Shown: piece by piece, positions 35,883 to 57,900 of the stretch | Layout: every line of letters begins with the position of its first letter | Numbering within the stretch: the stretch's first letter is position 1 | Assembly (NCBI GenBank): GCA_963931865.1 | Contig: OZ007512.1 | Location: forward strand, 12,284,756 to 12,348,755 | Source: Axinella damicornis | Lineage: Eukaryota > Porifera > Demospongiae > Axinellida > Axinellidae | Direction: 5' to 3' | Length of the DNA stretch: 64,000 nucleotides | Position numbers and translations under genes: made by a program | The notes under the pieces: generated by a model | Databases searched by the model: none | What the model was told of the DNA's origin: nothing | Seen by the model: only the letters and a program-made list of their open reading frames with translations

Positions 35883-36363
35883 ATCATATATTACCTCCTG
35901 CTTTGCATCATGTGCAATGCAAGGTTGGGCAGAAGATCTGATATGTTAAGTACAAACTAGCTATATAGCTTGTGTGGAAGTAAGCAATTACCAAATATTT
36001 TCTGTGACGTCATGCAGCCTTTGACTACTCTTTCAATTTCTCTTGCTAGCTGCAGTGAGTTGCCACATCATCTCAAAGAGCCAAGAACTTGAACGGGCCG
36101 TGGCGGAGGTCGGCAACTGGGAATCACTCTGCGACCACCTAGAAGTACCCAGAGCAGTGCTCAGTGACCTTCGTTTTGCCAACATGGAGGACAAAATGAA
36201 GAAGAAAAGATGTCTGGAGGCTTACTTTGATACGGGGAAAGCCTGCTGGGAAACGGTAGTTCAGGTTGTAGCTAGTCATCCTATACACAATCCTCGAGTT
36301 GCTATGGAAATAGCAGCTGCACATGGTTTAGATTACCATAGCATTGTCAAGGATGAACTGTAG
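22651..36363 (+). CDS. MBF2-like - ZU5 - UPA - DD - TM - DD protein (13 exons, about 765 aa; could be two genes)
   Basis: Exons: 22651-22953, 23881-23950, 28384-28458, 29243-29673, 29881-30027, 30837-30996, 31385-31420, 31561-31854, 32395-32472, 32938-33069, 34167-34358, 35453-35518, 36050-36363; total 2298 nt, divisible by 3. Exon 1 is an MBF2-like domain (DQWTDDTGG...SGGVGSKEV...NRGFNFHFYVYG). Exon 4 is ZU5-like (GFVLHVPKGAVSSSDC; FPEGSELASGVYHI). Exons 5-6 resemble UPA (GWHVRTKWDPAI; GKGLPQCCVLASWKG). Exon 8 is a DD (WKYIGDEFKLSP). Exons 9-10 are duplicated Thr/Pro spacers. Exon 11 holds a hydrophobic helix (about 20 residues, WCICCAVVGTIALLALLMVL). Exon 13 is a second DD (VGNWESLCDHLEV). 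ZU5-UPA-DD occurs in UNC5, ankyrin and PIDD. The 4.4-kb intron between exons 2 and 3 makes the join of the MBF2 part to the rest the weakest link. Confidence 0.6.
23071..23801. mobile_element. Long foldback transposon (Mutator-like?), about 730 bp
   Basis: Very long inverted-repeat arms (roughly 265 bp each) begin GGGTGTCTCTATTCACTGGA and end with the inverse. The element is flanked by a 10-bp direct repeat, CAAACACAAG (23061-23070 and 23802-23811), which looks like a target-site duplication. Long TIRs with 9-11 bp TSDs are typical of Mutator-like elements; no transposase is present. It sits in the first intron of the MBF2/ZU5 gene. Confidence 0.75.
24414..24697. mobile_element. Small TIR element rich in GCGCCTAATAACG motifs
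   Basis: Ends AGTCGCGCGTTATTAGGCGC / GCGCCTAATAACGCGCAACT with internal inverted and direct copies of ATGCGCCTAATAACG. Non-coding and intronic. Confidence 0.65.
25632..25988. mobile_element. Non-autonomous DNA transposon with CACTGGTGTAGGAAG ends
   Basis: About 357 bp bounded by CACTGGTGTAGGAAG and CTTCCTACGCCATTGTG, imperfect inverted repeats. Contains a G-run (about 25911-25924). The right end abuts a decayed death-domain exon, so the element probably inserted into, or next to, that exon and removed its 5' part. Confidence 0.6.
25989..26325 (+). pseudogene. Decayed death-domain exon and PQ-linker tail
   Basis: 26005-26205 matches DD3 of the caspase gene (GILEYDLNIIQH..., LREALTQWLKWAPPN) but lacks about 11 bp after TGGCCGACTA, shifting frame, and lacks its 5' end. 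26225-26325 resembles the end of that gene's last PQ exon, up to a GTATGT donor-like site. 26340-26640 then matches the caspase gene intron, so this is a third, partial copy of the caspase gene's 3' half without the caspase. Confidence 0.7.
26760..26855 (+). pseudogene. Remnant of a PQ-linker exon
   Basis: Matches the exon encoding GYTYPPGGSHGNVHPSQY... elsewhere (for example 9154-8957) but has lost its 5' part and carries a frame-disrupting change near 26815. Confidence 0.6.
26918..27211 (+). pseudogene. Intact-looking orphan death-domain exon
   Basis: 294 nt, phase 1-1, acceptor CCTGCAG and donor AGAG/GTTTCT; encodes LTPEDLGALKILLHSVAAHWVAIGDQ-type DD, almost identical to exon 6 of the CARD adaptor. 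The neighbouring relics on both sides are broken, so I call it a stranded copy. It could still be included in transcripts of the surrounding MBF2/ZU5 gene because its phase fits. Confidence 0.5.
27955..28160 (+). pseudogene. Fused remnant of DD end and PQ linker
   Basis: The end of a DD3-type exon (LDKKALHSTSKHCFF in a shifted frame; matches GQEGLAFNLK... of the caspase gene) runs directly into PQ linker sequence (VYQPPAQSSLPQQS) without the intron that separates them in the caspase gene. This suggests a deletion or a processed intermediate. Confidence 0.5.
30592..30736. repeat. Foldback element in UPA intron
   Basis: Arms AGTATCACCATAGTACCAAG... and inverse, loop containing TTACACGTGCTTCGCACTCG. 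Non-coding. Confidence 0.75.
32270..32472 (+). repeat. Tandem segmental duplication, copy 1 (foldback repeat + spacer exon)
   Basis: A foldback repeat (32270-32320), then a phase 1-1 spacer exon (32395-32472, APSELQSGVTPPAIPTDTTS). The same arrangement recurs at 32793-33069. Confidence 0.75.
32793..33069 (+). repeat. Tandem segmental duplication, copy 2 (donor moved)
   Basis: Second copy of the foldback repeat (32793-32846) and spacer exon. Here the original donor (GGTAAATG in copy 1) reads AGAAAACT, so the exon extends 51 nt to a new GTAAAA donor at 33070 and adds about 17 residues while keeping phase 1. Confidence 0.65.
34167..34369 (+). other. Transmembrane exon with a built-in alternative stop
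   Basis: Encodes a short extramembrane lead, the basic stretch KDRRR, a strongly hydrophobic helix and KNLT. If the donor (ACCA/GTAAGA at 34359) is used the gene continues to the last DD in frame; if ignored, translation adds SKK and stops at 34367-34369, giving a tail-anchored form that lacks the last DD. Confidence 0.6.
35857..35882. repeat. Poly-C tract
   Basis: Homopolymer of about 26 C in an intron; length probably unreliable. Confidence 0.9.
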
Positions 36364-38227
36364 TGTATCCACCACTAGCTGTTTTGTTGTTGTGTCATTG
36401 TCTCCTTTTTTGGTTCACTATCTCCAAGTAGGTTGCTGTGGTATTCTTCCATGCAATTAATTATCCATGTATTAATTTTTATACTGCGCATGCTTACTGT
36501 CCAGTCATGACCAGTTTTACCAGTTGTCCAGTTGTTGTGCCGTTGTTGACTTGCCATGAAATCTCGTGAACTTACATGTTACGTTAAAGACACAAAAGTT
36601 GCCAGGATTGCTGAATTGTTTCATTTCCTGATAACGATACTGTTCTGACTGTTCTTTGCAATTGGTCAGATGTGCATGTGGCTAATTAAAGCCCAAAATG
36701 GTTTGAACATTCAAGAAGATTGATGAGAAACTTTACTAACAATACGATTTAACACACAACGTTGTCATCGCAGACACGAAATCACTCTTGTAGCTCACCC
36801 TGACAGCAAACTGCATAACAATCGACAGCACACCCTCTGTTCTGCCAGGAACGACCAGATTCCCTATATTTGCCCCAGCAGAAATAATCCTGTAGCCTAC
36901 AGTGTAGGATAGAGCCCCATGGCCCAGCCTCCACCAGCAGATCTCAGGGTATATAATATAGCTACTCCATAGGCATCCACTGAGACAGAGACTCTGACTG
37001 GCCTTCTGGGCCATGCGTATATACGAAGTCAAGTCCAATATCCAGTCCAAAATCCAGTCCAAAATGCAGTCCAGAGTCCAGTCCACAGTCCAGTCCAGAG
37101 TCCAGAGTCCAGGTTTTGCACCAACCCCTAAATGAACTGGGTTAAGGTTAGTCTCGTGCCCAGACCACACACTCTGGGCACGAGACTAGGTTAGGGTCTG
37201 GATCCAGACTAGTCCTGTAATTGCACATATCTATGTCTAAGCAAGTAAAGAAAATTGCATTCATTGCTGAGCAAACAAGAACCGCTAGCTACTCTTGAGG
37301 CCCGAAATATTGAAGTACTACTGCCAGTAAAGCCGCAGCTAAATGTGAGTTGCTGCAGCAGTACCCCCATTGAAGAATTAGTGTTGTGTTTTGTACATTT
37401 TTGTCTGCCCACAATTGGACCTTTGATACATTGCATTGCACTAAATGTTCAGCTCTACTAAAACACCCTTTAGCTATTGTCTAATAGCAGTTTCATATTG
37501 CTCCTATACCTGCCTGTCATATGCTAAGTCCTAAACCGGATTGGCTGCTGTATGTGGAAGACATTAATTAGTAGCTCTACCCCTACAGCCTTGTTTTATG
37601 GAGAAAAATCTCCATGGCTGCGAAATAAAATTTGGGTGGAGGCCTGGGGACAAGGCTAGCCATGCAGCGTGCACGTGCGAGGGTAAGTGGGGTGGTGGTG
37701 GGGGGATCGGGATATGGGTTGGCGATCCAATATGAATTAATGGGATTCTTAGATGAAGATTGAACAGAAACAGGTATGCAATAAAACTTGACTTGTGATT
37801 TTTTTTCTGTACGAAATTCTAGAGCAGTACAGGTAGTGCATGGGGTCAGTCAAGCCCAGAGAGCTAAGGAGAACTTCCTCCAGGAATGAGGTAGAAATAA
37901 TAATAAGAGAATGCGCAAGAGATAATACTATTAGAGAACTTGTGGTGTGACTATAGAGGGACCATCCATTTGGCTTTGGGCCGTCACAGGTTACTGGCGT
38001 AGTAGCCAGAAACTCACTTCTTGACTTCCCGCCAAAACTTTGTTCAAATTCAGCATGTACCAGCCGGCTGCTACAGCTGGTTGCGCGCGCCATGTGCCAG
38101 CGACCCATCGATGCACATGCGCAGTATGGTTTTTAACCCGCGGCGCAGCGCCAGAAGACCCACCCTACCCAGTGCGTACGGCGTACAGTCGGACTTGCCT
38201 GTTTGAGTGTTTCAACTGACAGTGAAG
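36364..38227. other. Intergenic spacer
   Basis: No gene found. Contains a degenerate CCAGTCC-type tandem array (about 37025-37115), a small foldback (37149-37188, TAGTCTCGTGCCCAGA variant) and a half foldback (about 37587-37660). The promoter of the Ubl-Roc-COR gene should lie near 38100-38220. Confidence 0.55.
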
Positions 38228-49377
<11,150 letters not shown>

Positions 49378-50156
49378 ACATAATTTAAAATTGGCATGTA
49401 CTTGTACTATAGGGTTTTGTTGTCACACTCATAAAGATTGACTCTGTAATCTTAGTCTCTTATTGCTATAGCCAAATTTGAATTTTAGTGCGCACTAACA
49501 TTAATGGCCTATCTGCGCACCTGCCGATGCAGCTACAAAATTGTGTCACTTGCTTGCAGAATGGATTTGGGTACCCTCGTTCCCAGGCCACTCACTCAGG
49601 CCTGGGAATGAGGCTAGGGTTTTGGGAGGCAACTCCTTGCAGTGAAAGTGGCTGCCTCATTCCCAAGTTCCAACCTTCTATGGTCTGCCAATTGCCATTT
49701 AGAATGGTGACTTCAAATGACCTTGTAACTACTACACACAATGTAGCTGAACCAGTCACGTAAGTTTGTGTGACCACTAGCAGGATACTCCCTAGGTTTA
49801 TCCCCAGGCCATTTCCTACTCCACTTTGGCTACCACATGATTCGCCTAATTGGTTCAAAGATCAACTATGCGGTCCTGAAAGATGAATGTGATATGGGCT
49901 ATACCCGCTGCAGTTGGTTAGCTTTATGATCAGGTAACAGAAAGACTTCCCATTGTCATTTCACACACTGAATTTCAACATTCAGTGGACCTGTTGTGTG
50001 CTACAAGGCATCACAATACATAGCAGGCAGTGCAATGGTCTAAGTTACCATAATTATACCCACTTGTTCTGCATGATTCATCCCATCTCATAACTATTCT
50101 CTCATGCATAATATACAAACCTCTGAAATTGTCACTATAGTATCCTGATGAAGTCT

Positions 50157-50255
50157 TAGCCTTGTTCCCGCCCCCTGCCCACCTTTTCATCACTTGCAGT
50201 ATGGAAAAGTGCTGCAAGTGATGGAAAGCTGGGCAGGGCCTGGGGTACGAGGCTA
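50157..50255. repeat. Foldback element, same family
   Basis: Counterpart of 2247-2333 in the inverted duplicate; carries the internal CTTGCAGTAT / CTGCAAGTGATG pair. Confidence 0.75.
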
Positions 50256-50314
50256 ATGAAGTCATCACAATCAAGCCATGATTAGTCCCTTTCTCTCTCC
50301 TTAATTTCGTACAG

Positions 50315-51783
50315 CTGTCCAAGAGTCGAGCAGTGATTCTGGCGAGGAGCTAGAAGGGAGTTACTTTTCATCGGACACGGTGACTACAGATTCGTGGGGT
50401 CGGAAACGATTTGAGCATAAGAAGGCGTACGATCGTTGCAGCAAGACCAGTGTGAAGCTGTCCTTCGCCGAAATCATGCCGACTGAAGGTTTAAAACAAG
50501 CAAGTATCAATGAGCGTTATGACATGCATTGCCACCCACACGGAATCGCTGTGATCATTACACTCCTGGTAGGGGAAAACTTGTGCCGCGTAATGTAATT
50601 AATTAATCTAAATAATAAACGTTTGCCTACTTCGGAATGGCGCACAAAGATTCTGACTACACCGTCGTGATCGCTATGATGCAGTGACACAAAATCAAAA
50701 TAATTGTGCTGAAACTCACCTTGGTGCTGGAGATACAAGCGCTTTTGTCTCGCCGTGGCCGCCATTGCTCGAGCGCTCTCTCCGACTTCCGGTGGCAGTA
50801 CCGTTCTTAGGAAAGGCACACGAAGATTCTGACCACACGGCCGTGATCGCTGTCGTTCACTGACACTTACATGCCAAAACTCACCGTGCTGGCTAAGTTG
50901 TGAGTGCTGTAATAATGTCTTGTCTTCCTTTTGGCCGCCATTGCTCGCGATCGACTGAGCGTGATTGCCACGTGGCATGTGCGTTAATTGGAACGAATTG
51001 CAATAATTAGCTTGCGCTACGGCGAGGCAACCGCGGGGTTGCAATCGGCTACCAGGAGTGCGGTCGCCCCTCGTCAATAACAAAGAGTTTAAGCCTCCAC
51101 CGCCCTCATCCGATCCTGTCCGCAAGCTAAGCAAACGAGTAGCTACCGACACAGATGAAAGTAACTTGTCCAAAACGTTTCGATTCCTTGGTTACAATGT
51201 TGAGATATACCGGGAGCCCAAGGCATCAGAAATGCTGGAAATATTCAAGACAATTGTTTCAACACGTTCGGCTGAGCTTGCAACACATGACAGTTTTGTC
51301 TGCTGCATCCTGTCGCACGGAGAGGATGGGAAGGTATTTGGCTCTGACAGTGCACTTGTGGAACTGACAGATATTGCTTCAGAGCTGAGAGCCTGTAAAA
51401 GTCTCAATGGAAAGCCGAAAATGTTCTTCACACAAGCTTGCCGAGGGAAGGAGGGTGTAAATAAGGCAGACCGTGGTGTTGTTGTCGAGCCTCGCGTTGT
51501 TGCAGATTCAGGCTCCAAAATTGCTTCTGAAGCAGACTTCTTCTTCAGCTCTGCAACACCATCAGGCTATGTCGCATGGCACCCAACGGACAAGGACGAT
51601 AAGAATGGTTCTCCGTACATCAAAGCACTTTGCCAAACCCTCTGCACAAATGCCAAACACACAAAGCTAGTGGACATGCACACCAAGATTAACAACGAAG
51701 TTTCAAAGTATGAGACTGACACTGGATATAAACAGGTCTCAGAGCCTGTTGATCGACTTCGCAAAGATGTTTACTTTCTCTAG
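50315..51783 (+). pseudogene. Second caspase exon, interrupted by a transposon
   Basis: Acceptor TTTCGTACAG, phase 1. Sequence on both sides of the insert is nearly identical to the exon at 2187-1235 on the other strand: SHGEDG, TQACRG, YVAWHP and KDVYFL are all present. At 50558-51073 a 516-bp element replaces nothing but splits the first strand of the domain; reading in from the left reaches a stop within about 15 codons. No donor/acceptor pair at its ends restores the frame. An internal start downstream could only make an N-terminally truncated domain. It lies 0.9 kb after the DD of the Ubl-Roc-COR gene, whose last exon could donate into it in phase (weak GTTTCT donor). Confidence 0.75.
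50558..51073. mobile_element. 516-bp transposon insertion in caspase exon
   Basis: The intact copy reads GTGATCA/TCAATAAC; here the element (TTACACTCCTGGTAGGGG ... CTACCAGGAGTGCGG) lies between these halves. Same family as 41088-41570. No clear extra target duplication relative to the intact copy. Confidence 0.8.
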
Positions 51784-51948
51784 ACAGCTGGATGTATAGC
51801 AAGACTTTTATATGATAGTGTGCACTGCATGTTTCCAAATTTTTGTATTAAAAGTTTCAGCACAGAACGTGGCAAAAACGTACGCCCCGAATAGAAAATG
51901 GGGCGTGGCTCGCCGCGGCGGTTTCGATTAGGCAGGGTCTAGCGATCG

Positions 51949-54900
51949 ATGACAATGGACCCTCCAGCCGAAGCCTCTCTGGACCAAATACTGGCCACCA
52001 TTCCGCCTCAAAATCAGCCAATGCTGGATCAGAAGATCAGCGACATTCACTTGGCGAACATCTCTAGGTCGCTGACCAACTGGAGCTCAGTTTGCGTTAA
52101 CCTGGGTATCAACGAGGCAGAGGAGGAGGCGATTGTGGCAGACAACAGAACTGAAGATGCGAGGAGGTATGTAGCTACCGCCTTGCGAGGATTGCAAAGG
52201 GCCGGCGCTTGTGGTCTTGGCATGTAGCATGTTGCAAGTAACTGTAGTACGTATAACCATTATGCATATAGCTACATGTACTCCAAGAGTATAGGCCCTA
52301 CGGTTTATGTTATGCCCTACCTAGCTATACTATCTCACAGTACAATGAGAAAGTCTGAATGTAACAATTTAAGGATGGGAGGATGTGTGGTAGAATTCCC
52401 CCCCATATTTTCGAGAGGTGAAGTATGACAGGCCGTCCTTAAGTCATTCATCGTGCCTCTGCTCGGCTATGATTCGTGTTCAGCCATGCAGTTGAGTTTT
52501 CTGAGACTGTTGGATTCATCTTATACCACCATCATACATTGCTATCTTTTTAGGAGAGCTGTGTTGCGGAAATGGAGGCAGAAATATAGTCCGACTGCTA
52601 CATACCGCAACCTGGCAAAGTGTTTCTACGATGCCGGCAAGCCAGAGATGGTGGAGGTTATCTGTAAAGCTCTGGGGGCACCTAGTGATTCAGTCGTAGG
52701 ACAATCTGTTGGCCTGCAAGGTGGGTGGGAAGTTGAACTTCCGATACCTGTGCATCCATGTGTGTGTGCACAGAAACAGGTACCAAGCATGGTACAGTCA
52801 AACCTCTGTTCATACTCGGACGATCAATGTGCCTAAAGTGGTACCAGTTATGTTCAAGCAAGAGATCATAACAATAAGAGTGTGCAACTGCCATATGGGT
52901 TCCAATACCACCATCTCAGCAGTATGAGGTAGGCAATCAGTGTGGTCAACACGTACATAGGCTGCGTAAACTCTATAGTAATCACAATTTTCACACTTAG
53001 GAGCATGCAGCTGCTACTACTTCACCACTGATTGCCTACGTCATACTGAGATTGCTGTGATGCAATGATGCTCATCTACCATTCAGTTTGATTCCTCATG
53101 TATCTCTATACAGGCCACTTACATTCCACGATGCCAAGTAGAAAGCATTCTCCAGAATTTGAGACCCTGTTTCTTCACCAAGCTGACCTTGCTGATCACC
53201 TGGGCGATTATGACGGCATCGCTCTCAGGCTTGCGAATAAGCTCTTTGAAATGCGTGTGATTGGAAAGGCTGTCCGGGATGCGGCTGATGTTCGTGGTCC
53301 TCATGTTACGGAGATCATGCGGGTCAATCCGATTATTAAAGCAATACTGGCTAGCATTGACGTAAATCCAGCCAAGTATCAACAGTTTCGTGAAGCTCTG
53401 TTGCATCGAGCTGTGGATGTGGATCCAGATATAGTGAATGCTTATGTGCCAGCACTGACAGGTATGCTGTAATTCCACAACTGTCACAGCTGTTGACAGG
53501 ATCATCCTGGACCATTGTATTGATCATGTACCAAAAACTAACCCATGTTCAACACAACCATAACACCTTACCACACATAAGGTGATTACAACACCACATT
53601 AGTGCCTACAAATCCAGAAGGTAGCACATTACCACATACCATAGATCGGGAAATTTCATCGTTAAAATATTTTTGTAGTTGGCCTCAACCACGAAAATTT
53701 ACACAAGTGGAAAACTACCATGGGTATACCATGCAGACTAGTAAAACCCCAGATTTTCAAAAAACCTGCTTCCGTACCCTAGAATTGTAAAACCTGCTTA
53801 ACCCCAGATTTGTAACACCTGCTTTAATCCCGATGTACAATGTCACTTTCGGCATTCTCCTTTGGAGATATAGCTTCTGCTTGAGCAGAAACAGGTGGAA
53901 GTAGTTGGATTCACTCTCGGCCTGAAAAATGCATGGCTATGTCTGGCTTAGTCTAAGTCCAAGGTATAGGCATTGGGTGGGCCATTTCTCCCCTCCTTTG
54001 CACCAATGGGCTTATTAAGCAATCTTCTGGCCTTGTGGGGCCTCCATTCTGGCAATGCAGTCTTTTCTTGGTATAGGTGGTCATTGGCCGAGAACTGTGA
54101 CTAGTGAAAGCTTAATAAGGGTGTGCACTTAGTTGCAGAATGGCAGCATGGGTAGTTGGGTGAAGTTTAGGACGTCAGAACCAAAGGGAATATGGTATGT
54201 TCAAGGAATCCGTAGAAAAAAAGATTTTAACCTCCTAGAACAGAATTCACAGTTTTGTCAGTTAAGTAATTAATTGAAAAGTATATGGTTGCAATAGTTA
54301 TATTAAGGTAGCACATACCCCTTTACAGTTAGGATACCTCGGGGCCTCGACGGTTAAACCCCAACGGTTAAAGGTATCCTAACGGTAAAAGGGTATGTGC
54401 TACCTTAAGAGCTAAGATGTTGCTCCTGCATCACATGTATGTCATTTCCTTTCTATGCACAGGAAATTCTGGTTCACCACTATCAGACCAACTCGATCAG
54501 CCCATCCAAAGGAAACCTGACGTTCCACAACACGTGCAGCTGTCATTAGGTACACTATACTAGCAGAATGCATAACATTGTGGGGTGACCCTGAGTGAGT
54601 GCATCACGAATGTAACTCAACCTCAGGCTGTAGAATTGCAGCCCAAGAACTATATGTACAGTACATGATGTATACATGCGGCACGAGCAGATGAAAGCAG
54701 CTCTTGCTGTCTTCTTTCGCTATGCAGTAGCTCTCATGACTGTAGCCATTGAAGAGCAGAGGTAACTAGGTCTACGTATACGACTGATTTCAATACAGTG
54801 AGCAACCATGCAGCCGCATGTCAGTGAACTTGTAGCTAGCTAGATCAGTGATAGCGCCCATCGCTGTATCCATTGAAGAGGTAGACTCGTGAGCGGTCTC

Positions 54901-57900
54901 CGTCCCTGCTATAGCCATCCAAGGAGTACACGGTTCATGATTCATGCCTCTAGCTAAGTAACTTGTTGAGTGATATTTTAGCTTCATTGTTGTGAGCGAG
55001 CACGTGTAAATTTGTCATGTCGTAAGGAACTAAGGAACTTTCAGTTATTTGCATAAGTGTCCATTTACGGTACGACCTACGCAGACATACAGACATGCAG
55101 ACACGGTTTCCATTTTACACGTCTGTGTGGGGCTCACTCAGGTTCGCCCCAATAATCGCGTGCAAAATTCTTAAAACATGACCGTGGCATTTATATTTTT
55201 GTAGTGCATGGATACAGTATAGTCTCGTTCCTAGGTATGGCCCAGCAACTTCCACGAGATCAAACTGTTACTTCCACTGCCAGAAAGTTACTTGGCACCT
55301 CCAATCAATTTCAGAATATCGTCGCACAACAATTGTGAAAAAAAGCAATTGCGTCATGCATTGAAAAGTCAGCCAATCCCTTGTATTTGCGTATTTTTTT
55401 TAGTCAATCATCTATCAATCACACTAGGGTCATAACAAGAGCAAGGGGCAACCGCACTCCTGGTAGCTGCGTTGCAAACAATTGCAACTCGCTGTACGCG
55501 CAGCTCATTCCAATTAATGCACATCACTGCCATATGTCACGTGAGGGCCATGCTCAGTCGCGTCAATTGATCGACTGAGTCAGCAATGACTGCCAAGGAA
55601 GACAAGAACTTATTACAACAATCACAACTTCGCCAGCACGGTGAGTTTCGGCATGTAGCTAAGCATCAGTGAACAACAGGAATCACGGCTGTGGGGTCTG
55701 AATGTTTGTGGACCCTTCGGAAGAGCTGTACTGGCAACGAACGTCGAAGAGAACAATCGAAAAATGGCGGCTGACGGCACGACAACAAAAGCATTTGTAT
55801 CTCCACCACCAAGGTGAGTTTCAGCACCAAAACTGTACGGTTGGGACAGTGCATGATAGCGATCATGACGGTGTAGTCAGAATCTCTGTCACTTACTATT
55901 TATTTACGCGGCACAATATTTCCCCTACCAGGAGTGCGACATCCGTCCACCTTGTCAACCCTTTGCAAACGCTATCAGCAGAGAGTATTATACCTGGACT
56001 GACATAATGTCGGACATGATCTGACACTAGCTAATGAATTGCCGAGCGGGAAGCGAGGCTTATGATCTTTCGGTGTGGGGTGGTAATCTGAGGGAATGTA
56101 GGTAAAAATGTAGTAGGCCACAGAAATTATGACACTAAACATACACTCGTGCAACTGTGAGTCAGGTTAGCAATAACTGAAGCAGTCTATAGTAGGTACG
56201 TCACTCCATGGCCATGGCGGTAGGTCCACAAGCAGTCTCCGTCTTTGTTGTTGCCACCGAGGAGGCTTGCATCGAGGGTTCGTTGAAGTTGAATATTATT
56301 GTTAATCCTACATCTATAATATAATAGTTCTATACTACACAGTACGCATTAATCTGATATACCACTCGGTTTAACCAATCAGATTGGTATTAGACTTTTT
56401 TCTCGAGGTACTGCTGTAATAGAAAGCTGATTGGTGAATACTTCGCTTAGTAACGCCGTTGCAGAACCTGGTTGCTAGGCAGCCTACAGCTTACCTTCAG
56501 TTGTAGGGTTGAAAAAGGGAGCACGGCTGAAGCGGAGAAAGTGACTGCCTCTTTTGCCCTTCCAAAGTAAGTTTCACGAGCGTAGACGAGCTGCTCGCAC
56601 GCGCACGCGCTGTTGAGATGTACATACGCTCTGGTTCCAAACCTGTACCGAACCAGGACCGACAACCACAGCCACGCCTAGCTATTGCATGAAGCGACGC
56701 TCGACGTCGCTCGTGCCGCGACTGTGCCGTATACCTACCTCGCTAACTAGCGCTTAGGCGCTAGGCTTGCTACCAACCGTGCCTGCTGCGTGTCGAGTGA
56801 CGCTCCAAGTTTCACCAACGCATCCAACTAAGAAAACCACTGTGATGTAGGATGTAGGATTAATCTGTGATAGGATGGTCCACTGTGGTATTTTGGCTTA
56901 ATAGCACTCGCAATGCAGTCAGGAAGTAAATAGCACTCGGCTTCGCCTCATGCTATTTTACACTTCCTGACTACATTGCTCGTGCTATTAATCCCAAATA
57001 CCACAGTGGACCATCCTATTACATATACGTATATGCAAGTGAAATCCGCTGACTTAAAATTTACCGTAAGTGCAAGATCCAAGCAAACATACATATGCAC
57101 TGCGCAAGGAAGTCACACTAGTGTGGGGCTCACTCAGGCTCGCCCCAATAAATAAAGTTTGAAGTTGAAACGCTTTACACAATAATTGTTAAGCCAAGAG
57201 ATGTGGGTGATTTTTGTTTCTCATTTGTCCACATAAATACAGACACTGATTCACAGGTTGACAGTTTGCTTGCAAAGTACCGTCATAAAGGCCGAATGAT
57301 TCGATACAAATCCTTCAAATGCCTGTTCACTGGCCCACCACGAGTTGGCAAAACCACTCTCATGAAGCGGCTGCTGAATATCATCATAGACCTCATCTCC
57401 TCTGGTGAAGTTAGCCCAAGTGGGGGATTTGAGAAACCCATCACTGTCACTGCAGGGGAAGCCAAGGAACGTGCCACAGTTGTGATGGATCCCAATAACC
57501 CAATCTGGAAGCGTCAACACAACCCGCTTGAAGAAGCAGTGGTAGTCCTACAGTTCATTAACCAACAGCCCACCCCCAACCAAGGAACCACACCACAGTC
57601 ACACAAGCCAGGCAGACCACGTGTTACGTATGAAGTGACAACACATCTCAATCCACCATCCCGTGAAACAGAAACTATCTCCTCTGATGATGCCGAGGAA
57701 TTCATACAGGAAGTTCTTGCCAGTGAGGGGTTACCCAGCATCGAGGATATTGAGAAGACTACGACCGTCTACTTCATGGATACTGGCGGACAGCCCGAAT
57801 TTCATGAGATCATGCCCATCATCCTTCGAGGGCCAGCTCTCCACTTGGTCATATTCAACCTTGCCCTTGACCTCAATGAGCCTATTCATGTTGAGTTTCG

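Larger units (their letters stand above)
49550..52900 (+). repeat. Inverted segmental duplication (pair with about 2945-250, other strand)
   Basis: Colinear in reverse complement with the left end of the window: intron with foldback repeats, caspase exon, short intergenic gap, first two exons of the DD gene. Differences seen are the 516-bp insertion and small substitutions or indels. Confidence 0.85.

Noticed and set aside
50517..51173. 218-aa open frame on the minus strand
   Set aside because: It spans the transposon insertion and the antisense of the caspase exon; no recognisable domain, and composition fits a shadow frame.
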